Shown piece by piece: positions 44,765 to 56,400 of a stretch of 64,000 bases of DNA (position 1 is the first letter of the stretch; each line of letters opens with the position of its first letter). Made by a program: the position numbers and the translations under genes. The stretch spans positions 186,001 to 250,000 of the forward strand of contig NW_025935237.1 in the NCBI RefSeq assembly GCF_000764305.2. The letters run 5' to 3'. A model generated the notes under the pieces. That model worked only from the letters and a program-made list of their open reading frames with translations. It ran no database searches and was not told the origin of the DNA. This stretch comes from Hyalella azteca. Its lineage: Eukaryota > Arthropoda > Malacostraca > Amphipoda > Hyalellidae.

Positions 44765-46161
44765 AGCAGCAAATTTAGCCATTGCGTCATCTTGATTACA
44801 AACTGGGTTATCTTGACCCAGTTTGTACCAGCAAAATTGCGTTTTAATGCATCGTACGCTTTCTGCTTGTGCTGTGGATAAAAAAGTGTTTCACTATTTG
44901 GACAATTTTAACATTAATTTTCTTGAGTGCAGGATAACTTGCAAAAATATGGCGGTACTTAATTGCTGTCATGACCTGCGTGAGTTTGCGGTCTTGGATC
45001 ATGAGCTGTGGGGCGAGAATTCCAGAAAGTGAATCTAAAAACGTATAGTAATGAGATACAATAAATTTCATTTTACTACTAAACATTGAATCACTAAAAA
45101 CTCGAGGACGATAAAAGAAACCCGACGTAATCTTATTCCGTGACTCCAGTGAACTAATTATATGGAAATGACGGAACATGACACGGAACTTTGCACTGCA
45201 TCCATTGACCTTCTGTCCACGTTCATCTTGTGACACGACGTCTACGAAATAAAGCGAGGAATGACAGCGTGGGAATGACGGCATGCTGCTGTATATGGCA
45301 GCTACGTAATGTCTTCATGTATAAAAAATTTGGAAGCATTGCTCTCGTCTTGTGCTGGCTTTGTGTATGCGGATATTACTCACGAAGCAAAATATTATGA
45401 ATACTATACCTGGATACAGGAGATAAATATTATACATTGATATTGTTGCAGCATCGATATTGATCGCTCAGCTATAGATGATATTTATTTAGTAATCCGA
45501 CAGCTTTGAACGATATTTTTATAGTGGCACAACTGCTAAATATTACGTAAGAATATTGCTCCAGCAACTAAAAATAACACATGGTAATTGCTTAAGCAAT
45601 GATTTTTCAGTTGCTGCCGATGGTGTATTATTTAAAAAAAATAAATATTTTATAAAACCATGCATATTTTATTAGACCAACACCGAGGATGCGTGGACAT
45701 GATTTAAGCGCCGAGCCATAACAAAATAAAAAAACTAAAATGAAATATATAACTAAATAAAAGAATAAGGAATCTGACCTCCATGCAATGCCAGGCTTCA
45801 TGAAGTCAATACAAAATTAATAGTTCGTGCCATAGACCATAAGTGGTATTTTGTGATATAGATGCCTTCAGGATGTGATTTGCTCATACAGTAATTCGAG
45901 GTAACATTTTAATTGAAAATACTGCCGTAATTTCTATAACATTTGATATTGTTACTAGGATGTTGTTATAAAATGAATAGATTTAAAATTAAGTATAAAT
46001 CCATATCTTATTTTATTAATTATATAATATATACAATATCCTCATATTTTTTAATGATATCGTTTGGGAAGTACAGCCCAGATTTTTTCGCAACAAATTA
46101 AGAAATAATTTCGTGGAGACTTTATCAACAACTTTTTCATATGAATACTAATCTGATAATG

Positions 46162-46435
46162 TTATCCAACACCCATTTCATCACATGTTCGATAGATCAC
46201 ATTACCAGTGACATCGAACTTTATAGAGATTACGTGACGTGATACGATATGAGTTATGACTTTGGTCTGACATCGATAAGTGAGAAAACAGCGATCACAG
46301 TCGCGTTCACCACATTCCATTAGCTCTCCAAGGGCCCATAAATGTGATATAGTCGTAATTTCCAAAGATTCATCACGAGTTTGGGAAGGTGATGCATTTT
46401 CGATTGACATGATATCTCCGATGCAGTCATAGAAT
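46162..46435 (-). CDS. Possible terminal exon, cysteine-containing, unidentified
   Basis: After a CACGAGCAG acceptor the frame gives FYDCIGDIMSIENASPSQT, later MECGERDCDRCFLTYRC and NVIYRTCDEMGVG then a stop: about 90 codons with seven Cys. Composition is protein-like and differs from the AT-rich frame around it. I cannot name the family, and no upstream exon was found. It may be chance. Confidence 0.28.
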
Positions 46436-48984
46436 CTGCTCGTGGAACACAAACTTAACGTTAAGCAAATTTTAGCTCAATATAATTGAATTTTATTTGT
46501 GATAAGGTAATAGTTTGTTGCATGACTACAATTTACTTTCACCAGAAAAAAACTTTTATATAACACCAATAAAATCAAGTATACAACCGCATACGTTCAC
46601 CGCGCCTAATTAAAGATTGATGGCAGATGTTTATACCGCTTGTATTAGGCGATATTTGGGTAAATTCATTCGCGTGTTTCACGCACTCTATTACTGGATA
46701 ATTTGCGTTAACTGCCTGAGATATTATGAATAAAATCATATAGTTAATTCATTTTTTGGATTATAAATAGACCATGAGGTACCAATTCTAAGAGACAGTG
46801 TTATATTACTGTTCATATTCCCATGAATAAAGCTATGATGAATCTCACATGTATCTATTATTCATTTAAATAAAAATAGACCATGAGGAAATACATGTAA
46901 TAGAAAAATGTGAAAAGCGTTGAAGTATTAGAATATTGATACAAAGGAAGATCCCTCACTATATGAGGTCGGTGCTTGGGAGTGCTTGCACTGCAGGGCT
47001 TGATCTTTCATTTTTTGCTGTATCTTCCCAAGGATCGACACCGCGCAACAATTGCTGTTTCTTGAAGGAAATATTACTGTGCTTTTAGCGGGAAACATGG
47101 CGGGGTGCGTCGTCAAGTTGAACCTTCTAGCGGGTTTCCCTTGGTGTGTGTGAAGCATCCACTCATAAAATTGAATGGGGCATATTTTCTAAATCGTGAA
47201 ACACTTTCATTCCCTGAGCACGAGCAGAGAGCGGACGTTGCATTAATCCTCTTCTTTAATTAACGGACCACCTTGTTCAGGTTGACCCAGAATAAATATA
47301 AAAAGTGCACGACAATTTGGACAATCTCAGTTATTTTTTAGAGTGTGCAACTGAGGTCGTGAGAGTCCTTGACCTACACATTCTTGTAAATGGTTCTGCT
47401 CTCGCACGACTGAATTAAAGGATAATTACGCGCTTTAGAAACGTGTAATAGAGCATTTACTCTAAGAAATATGATCAAGAATGAAACAGCTGGCGTACAC
47501 TAATCTAAAAATTCGGGCAAGAATTTGTTCAAACGCATTTTTTCTCCAATAAATTCATGTAATGGACAATATTAAAAGATATAGCTACAATGTAAAATAG
47601 ACTTGTCCCTAACAAAATTTGAGGTATGCTTTTATAGACGGTGCGGCAGGCTCGCTTTAGTTGGGTTAAGTTATTCTGGCTCCTGTTGGCCCCGATCGCA
47701 ATCAGCGACCAGTCAGAATTGCCTTACCAATCTTATAGTTTCCTTAAAGTATGGCAAGAGTGGGCTTGGCCAAGCCTACCGAGACTGTAAACTGCCCAGG
47801 GGCTGTCCTTCAAGCTCACAGAGAAAAGCAGTGGGCTGAAACCGCCCGGACGCACATGGACGAGCTAGTCAGCATTCGTTCTCGATTGCATAAGTTTGCG
47901 ATTTATACAATAACATTAATTTAATATTTGTATTTCTTTCTTCTTAACACTCTAATATAAGAGAATCAAGTAAATATTCAATTCTAACTTAATGGTGTGT
48001 CACTGGGACTATGATGGCGGCGTGTGGCGACTGTTATCATTGCCAGGTACTCACGCGTGCTGGCAGGGAACATAATGAATAATGATGTAATTTAATATAT
48101 TGTAAAATACTCTCGCATACCGAAATTTAGGAACCACTATTTAAAAAATCGATTTTTGAAGGCTAAAAAAATCGCGATTATCTATAGTTTTCCCGAATAA
48201 TGGAAATAGAAGCAATCGCTCATCGATAAAATGAAAGTATTTATTTTTGACTGCGTATATTTAATAGCCCATAGTATTTTTTAGGAAACTTAAATATTAT
48301 TTTCTGCATAGTCAAGAGAAGAAAACTTTATTTATTGTCCATAGTACTGATCAGTTAGTATCAGAAATTTTGAATAACCCACACGTTGTCCTAGCGCGTG
48401 TTAGAATGTGTCCATATAGTCCCGCGTTCGAGAATTGTGAGCAGCGGGTAGTTCTTTCACCAGACTGCAGTTGAGCTATTATATTAACTCTTCACTGTTT
48501 GCTGATGTCGCTTGCAATGCTATACAGGGTATGTATGCAATTGTATGTTAGCATATACTGTATGGCTGTAAATGCTAACCTATGGAGTTGCATAGAGTGT
48601 GAAGCAGTTATCAATCAATTCATACATACGAAAATTAATAGCACAATCGTTTATTTTTTCGTCCATTTTCTATTGCTTCGGTAAATTTCGATGTGGCAAC
48701 GTCCCACGTAACAGAAACTTCAAAATAGTGATATTGTTTGGTTTACCATTAGTTGATTGTAGTCTTGTAGATAAATTTTTACATTACTTCTTCAGTTGTG
48801 AGCATTACCCTCGAGCATTATTACCCACGATTCTGACTGTTCCTAATATGCTCTATGATCTCAGCGAGCTACAGACACAAGCATTGATAGTAAATAACGC
48901 ATAAATTCAATTGCCCCTCCTTCCTCCCACAGCGGAGGATGGATGGAGATTTTTTATTAAATTGTCAGACTCGGCCAGAGTTGC

Positions 48985-49195
48985 CCCGGATACGGGGACG
49001 ACCCCCGTATACGAGCCACTTGATCAGTGGTCTCTATAGTCGGGACCAGACTCTCGTAGCTGTCTGACCTGGGATCGGAATTTTGACCAAAAATCGGACA
49101 TATAGAAGCTGATTTACACGCTACCCCAGTTCTAGGTGTTCCCTGTTTCAGAGTCGCGCTCGTGCCTAACTAAATTTTGTTAGGGGAGCGACACG
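48985..49195 (-). repeat. Dispersed repeat, copy 2
   Basis: Reverse complement matches 29510-29700, strongest around cccctaacaaaatttag and 'aaatcagct'. Not flanked by obvious inverted ends. Confidence 0.6.
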
Positions 49196-49252
49196 TCTTC
49201 TTGATTAATTGGAACAAATTCTAGTTTAACTTTAAACTCGACCCGGCAAAAA

Positions 49253-49462
49253 ATGAGTCCGTGTCGAAGTGAAAGTCATCGTCTTCCGAATATGTTAAAT
49301 ATTTCGGACAAGCGTATCGACGACAAGCGATATTTGTGGCCTTTACATGCAAGGTTCAAGACCGTGGAAGAAATATATAGATTTCTGCTCGCATCGTTCT
49401 CACGCAAAGCATTACACGAACTGGGCGACGTGGAGGCGTTTGCACTCTTCATCTCAGATTAA
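49253..49462 (+). CDS. Small open frame, unidentified
   Basis: 69 codons from MSPCRSESHRLPNMLN, with a helical, protein-like end (FKTVEEIYRFLLASFSRKAL, then ELGDVEAFALFISD). It immediately follows the dispersed repeat. No family recognised and no splice partner, so it may be a remnant; the opposite strand is also open over part of it. Confidence 0.25.
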   Translation: MSPCRSESHRLPNMLNISDKRIDDKRYLWPLHARFKTVEEIYRFLLASFSRKALHELGDVEAFALFISD

Positions 49463-49499
49463 AACAGCGAGGGAATCCTTACGAACATTGCGACACTAC

Positions 49500-49700
49500 T
49501 GATGAACACTTGTGAACAGGCAGTATAAAGGTGTAATGTAGGCGAACAGACGGAGTAAGTTATAAAACAGGAGGGATGACTTCTAACGCAGACGAACAGG
49601 AGTGATAAGTTACATAAGAGACCAACCGGCAGGATAAGTTATAGCACAGACGAATAGGCGGCATAAGTTACAGCACGGGCGAACAGACGGGATGAATTTT
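49500..49700. repeat. Degenerate tandem repeat, about 30-base unit
   Basis: Six or seven copies of 'gcgaacagacgggataagtt' with 'ata.cacaga' between. Confidence 0.75.
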
Positions 49701-50727
49701 AAATAACGGGGTAGCGTCGACGAAGCGTGCCGGAACGTCAGACAGTTTCATGCCCCGCCATTCATATTATGAAAAATACGAGTCATGAAACAAGTACAAA
49801 ATTTGATTATTTATGAAGAAATTTCCCAAGCTGAGTTTATGCTGACATCATTTAGTATATTGATGCTTTTGTTATCAACGTTTACATAATGAACGAGTAT
49901 TTTTCGGTTTAAAATGACAAGGTTGTTAATATACAGATCGAGTATACCATATAAATGTCCCCGACTTTGTAATTGATAATATACTCGAGAAATTAAAATA
50001 ATTTTTTTTGTCATATTTTGCTTCTTAAGAAGAATTAATTTTTGTGTAAAACCATACTGAAAGAAAAAATTTCGTGACATTTTTCGTGCCCATTTCCATA
50101 AATAATGCACCTATTCAATAATTTTGCTTGTTACAGGCCTATATGCGATCGTTCTCAAATAAACGTAGGTTGCTGTACTTGTCAAGGTTAGCCCTCACAA
50201 GTCTTTCAACGACATCACAATTTTTTAATAAAAATATCCCAATTGAAGTTGCATGTTATTGAAAATTCATGTTCAAAGCATCCAGTCACAATATGTTCCG
50301 CAGAGTCAGTAAGATCAAGGGTTGAGGACTGAAGGTTCTGGAAACAGGGCACATCGATTCTCACGACCACCGTGATCGACGGTCCTCCCAGTTTGCTTTC
50401 ACTTTCCTGTATTGTTTCTGAGTGACTGCTGCTTGGAATACAGATTCTTAAGATATGTTTCGAAGTTTTTTTTAACTTTTATTAATGAATTTTTGTTGTC
50501 ACTCTCCATATTTCAAAATTTCTGGCCTTGTGAGGGACTTGGAGAAAATAATCACCTTGTTCTTGATTCCTACTTAACCATTTATATACGTTAAAATTTT
50601 TTGAATGTGGTGGACTAAAGCATATGATTGCGGAGTCTATATCAACTAAGAAAATATGATGGAAGTTTCCAGAATATTCTATCGAGGTCATGCATCAACT
50701 ACTGCGATTTATAATGTCGATATTCCT

Positions 50728-50842
50728 TCAATTATGTGATTTGTTGATGGGCCAAAAAACCAGTTCCTTCGTCGCAGTGACAAGGTCAGCAGGACCTGAG
50801 ATGATGTATCCTGATATCGTCTTGAGAAGAGCAACGCGTTTG
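50728..50842 (-). CDS. Possible last exon of the putative gene
   Basis: Acceptor CATCTCTGCAG; KRVALLKTISGYIISGPADL, VTATKELVFWPINKSHN, then TGA. Protein-like frame, but its phase does not fit directly after exon g. Confidence 0.35.
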
Positions 50843-53396
50843 CTGCAGAGATGCTCACCGCATTATCCTCTTATTGTCAAAGCAAACAGGGGCCATACTT
50901 TTAAAAAAAGTTATAAGATCGTAAGTTCATTAGCCAATTATTGACGGCCTTTCAAGCAAAATCCACCAATCATAGACAAGAAAATAGAAAATAGTGTGTA
51001 AGTACTTACGTTCACTTGGCGAGTTTCGAAAGTATGGCCCCAGGAAAGGATTTTCAGTAATACCAGTCAGAATTATCTTAGGTTTGATAACGTAAGAAAA
51101 GAGAGAGTCCGTAATAAAAGTCTGGAATATTTGACGTATTGGCCCTGAAAAGAGAGGGGAGAGGATATCTCGTAATGAAAGTCAGGAATATCTGATGTAT
51201 TAGGAACGATAAAGAAGGGGAAAAACATTCCGTAATAAAAGTCAGGAATGTCTGATATATTGGGAACGATAAGGCACGGGAGAGCATATTTCGTAATGAA
51301 AGTCAGGAATATCTGATGTATTGGGAACGATAAGGAATTAAGGGGAGTTGATATTTCGTAAGGAAAGTCAGGAATATCTGATGTATTGGGAACGATATGG
51401 AAGAGGAAAAATATTCCGTATTAAAACTCAGGAATATCTGACGGAGATCAACGCGTTTGTCATGCGCACGTCGCCCCGCTCTACTCGACCGAACATCGGT
51501 TGAGGCTGCGGTCGCGTCCCGAAGTTGCCGTGACCCGACGCTCCTTGACTCCCGCTTGAACCTTCAACGGGACGGTCACGGGACCACGCACGGGACGGTC
51601 ACGGGACCATGACGGGACCGTGGTCATTGACCATGGTCACGGGACCACGACGGGACGGTCACGGGACCATGACGGGACCGTGGCCACGGGACCATAACGG
51701 GACGGTCACGGGACCACGCACGAGACGGTCACGGACGACGCACTGAGAAATGAGTGAGACTTTTTAAAAAAATAACGATGGACTTTTAGCATTTGTGTGG
51801 GTCATTCTGACCCAGTTGAGGCCGGAAAAAAGGGCGTTTCAATGCTACGTCCGCTCTCTGCTCGTGCTGTAGACTGTGACTGTAGACTGTGATAGAGGCA
51901 CAAAATCCTGCTGATGGACTCAGGGGCATTTTTATCAAGATAGAGCAATCGAACTTTGGAGGCTCTATTATTCACGAGGCAAAATTCGATTCCGATTCTA
52001 TTCTGATTTCGTGCTGCCTTCGTGTGACATGATTTTCTTGATTTTAGAACAAAGGTTGCTTGCAAGAAATTCTCATTATAATGGGCTACTCATCTCTGCA
52101 TTGTGATAGTGTATTCTATCAACATATATCGAGTGCATACGTTTTATCATCTACTCAAAACAGCACTATTAGTAGTTGACACTACCAGACAGCACTATTA
52201 GTAGTTGATCTACTCATAAACAACCCCTTTAACGGACAGCACTATTATAGTAGTTGATATACTCAAAAACCACCAGATTCAAACTTGGCTACTAAGAAGA
52301 GACTTAAGATTGACAAGCTTACGTTTGCGGCAGTGCTAAAAAATTTGTCGCTACATGACCAAGTTATATAGATTTGGTCTGTAAAGAATAAGAATATCGT
52401 GTTTATGATCGATCCGTTAGCAGCATGCGATCAGATTTTAAGACTTTAACAAGTTCAGTTCTCGATGAGAAAGGACTTTGAGAAAAACGTGACCAATGTT
52501 CGGGACTCGATACGAACGTGACTAGAGCTAGTGCTCATTTGATATGGTCTGCATGTGTTTTGCTCAAGGACTTCGACATGGCGTTTTGATACGCTGAAGT
52601 CGACACGTACTACCCACCAAATGTGAAATCGATTTAAATGTGGTTGTTACCTGAAGTGTTAACTAATATTCTAATAAATTTGATAATATATTAATCTCTG
52701 ATTTGGGTGCCTTGATTCGGAATTAGGATTGGGTCAGGTTGAAAATACGAAGGTGATGAACATGATGAAGTTCAAAAAATATTACTCAGTCTCACTGCAG
52801 TGAGTAACAGAGAGCGCATTTTCTCGTCGACGAAAACTTGAGGTCACGGACAGACGGACGGACAGGCGGACAGACGGACGGACAGGCGGACAGACAGACA
52901 GACGGACATGGCGAGCACAATAGCACCTTTTTCTCCATAAATGAAAAAATGCGCTAAAAATGACGTCATGTTTTCAAAATCTGATTTGGTTCGCTTTCGC
53001 TGGAAAAAAAGTTGGCCCAAGAGACATGTTATTAAATTGGCAAGTTACATTAATAGGAATTTCGTGAGAACCATCGACCCCTCCATATGATGCATCCATC
53101 AATTAGTATATAATTTCAATCGTACTTTTCTTGAAGAAATTTAAACAAGAAAGAAATTGACAAGATATGAACAGTAATACTATTTTGAGATATGCAGTGA
53201 TGTGACGCAAACTAACGCATGCATTGATCGACGCATCATTGTGGCCTGGGACTGCTACGTCCAAAACGCTTGTGCTTTAAGGATGTACATTGTACAATCC
53301 AGGCTGCAGTACGGAACGAAAAAGGTTTGGAAATCATGTACAGACCACATTAGGCGTTACAACCATCACTAAGCGCGGTTTGCATTATTATTATTC

Positions 53397-53427
<31 letters not shown>

Positions 53428-56400
53428 AATTATTATTATTATACGAAGCAGTTATCGAAGCGTCTACTTCAAACGAACTTTGAGGGCAAGTTGCACGTCA
53501 CGCGTTTGTGATACAATCCTCCTCCTCACACGCGCGTGAGGTACTCATAACCTTTCACCGCACAAGCGTGTGAGGTACTCATAACCTTCTACCTCACACG
53601 CGTGTGAGATACTCATAACCTTCTACCTCACACGCGTGTGAGATACTCATAACCTTCTACCTCACACGCGTGTGAGATACTCATAACCTTCTACCTCACA
53701 CGCGTGTGAGATACTCATAACCTTCTACCTCACACGCGTGTGAGATACTCATAACCTTCTACCTCACACTCGTGTGAGATACTCATAAACTTCTACCACG
53801 CACGCGTGTGAGATACTCATAAACTTTCCCCTCCGTTTTCCTCGAGGCCATTTGTATTATTTGATTTAAATCACAACAGAAATTTCAGGTTAATTCCAGT
53901 GAAATAACTGGGTGTGAACTTATGATTTGGAGTTTTATAGAAGATAAAAGTCATTCATAAACAACAGGCGTTTGACTTTACACAATAATAAGAATACAAT
54001 AATACAGGTTAGAATATACACCTATATATACGAACGTATATCCACCATCTCTGTCAATGTCTAACGTTATGTGCAGCATTACACGAAAAAAATTTATAGT
54101 TTTCGAGTATAATGTAGCGTTAGAATAAAATTTAAATCATATTAGCTTTCGGCTTAAAGTTGCGAACTGTCAAACAGTAAATGGTAACTTCAAACAATTA
54201 TTGCCAAAAATTATGATCAAAATGGTAGTGAACTTGTTTTACTAAGCAACGGAACTTTGTCAATTGGGTTTCAATAAATTTCCTTACAAATATCAGTTAC
54301 AAATAATTCAAATATCAGCTGCAAATAAGCACAAAGGTTTTCACAAGCGCAGAGCTTACAGTGCTGCATTATGTGCTCGTTTCGATGTAACAGCGATACC
54401 GCACTCGCTCCTCTGATGGACAGAACAAGCTTCGTTGTTTTAAAACAGCTTTTCCTTGTAATGTCTTGCGAGGTAATTACTGCTGTATACTCTCAGAGAA
54501 ATACGTGTTACGTGTTGCAATATCGATGCGATTTTTGCCTCATGCGGGTCATCCTGGCCAAGTTTAGCCCTGCAAAAAACCGTATCAGTGCTACGTACAC
54601 TGATACGGCCTATACTTTAAAAAAAAAGTTAAGAGAATGTAAGTTCAGCAGCCAATCATTGACGGCCTTTCAAGCAAAATCCACCAATCATAGACAAGAA
54701 AATAGAGCGTAAGTACTTACGTTCACTTAGCGAGTTTTGAAAGTATGGCCCCAATTGGTGTGGTTGAATAAGTGTGTCACTATTTGGACTTTATGACCCA
54801 TAAATTCATCATAGTGTATGTCGAAAATGGAGGGTTTGGGATTTTTTACCTGTCGAAACCCAGCGGTCGCGTCGACTGCGTTCGCCATTAAATACTTCCT
54901 GAGTTTCTGCGTTGACCTTCAATTTTTACAAACACGTGGCTTTTGTTTTCATCAATTTATGAACTCATTGCATTCAAATTTACTGAAATTTAATAAAAAA
55001 ATATATTTAATGTATTTTTAAAAATAAATTTTGAACATTTTCAAAACGAATAATTTTTAACTTAAAATCTTTGTTGAATGGAGGTCTTCTTTAATGTTCA
55101 GCAAAATATAAAGCCCAATGTTGTAATAAAGTTCTTTTTATATAATTGTATTTATTGCTGTTCATTAACCTAAAAAGAAGGCACATGCTCGAAGATCGAA
55201 CTTTTTATTATAAATGACATGGCAATGAAATATAGCAAAATTTTATAAAAAAACATAGGTAACAGTTTTTGGGGCAACAACGTAAGGTTTCGATGTCGTC
55301 AGTTCTAACACCAAAAGTTCAATTGAGTTTGAAGAGAACCAACCTTGTGTTTCTCGACAGAATCATCAGGAGATTTGACGCTGTACATCTCCAGTGCACC
55401 CTGTGACCTCACGTTGCTAACTTTCTTCTTTACAAATCTCGACTCATTCACTGAAATAAAAAGTAGAATTCTCATGTGGTGAAGTTGTTAAAACACCTCG
55501 AAAATAATTCATACGCATGGTAGGGTCAAATAATATTGATAACTTATTCCTTCAGCCTGGAATGATTTATGTTGTATCCTTAAATTTTATGCTAGCTCGA
55601 TCTTCTTACATGCTTTTGCTAATGACTTGAAATTAAAAAAAATATATAACTCAGTACTCACTGCAGTGAGTGACAGAGAGCGCATTTTCTCGTCGACGAA
55701 AACTTGAGGTCACGGACGGACGGACAGACAGACAGACAGACGGATATGGCGAGCACAATAGTGCATTTTTTCCATAAATGAGAAAATGCGCTAAAAGAAG
55801 GCTGTAAAGAAAAGGACTTGAAGGTTGATGCTTTCAAGTACAGAAATATTGAAAAGATTCCAAATTGGTGAGATATTTCCGAAATTTTTAGTTGTTTTCA
55901 CCAAAAGCTATTTTTAAAGCATCTAAATGCACAAAAAATAATCATATTCTCATTATACGTTTCATAGTCAAGCACCTGCTTCACCTAAAAATTTGGTAAT
56001 ACAATATATCAACCAATTCATACATCTATAACTAGATTTAAACAGTTATGCAGTTTGAGATTTAAACAGTTGAGATTTAAACAGTTAAATTACCTTTATA
56101 CCTTCTTTTCTGCATTAAAACTTTGCATTAGCGCGATGTGAGCTGACCATATAGCGTCTGAAATAAATTGTACATTTTATATATGCAAAGTATTATTCAC
56201 CAAGTACTTTTGGTTTTGTACATACTGTTAGACACTAGTTTATAATCTATATTTACATTTTACATTTGACACTTTATATTTAAGCTTTACACGTCTGATA
56301 CTTGGTATCAGACGATAAGAAAGAATAAACAATTAGCAATAATTTTTGTTTGCATTCGTTCGGTGATATATTAAATGATTATGAATAATCCGACGAAGGA

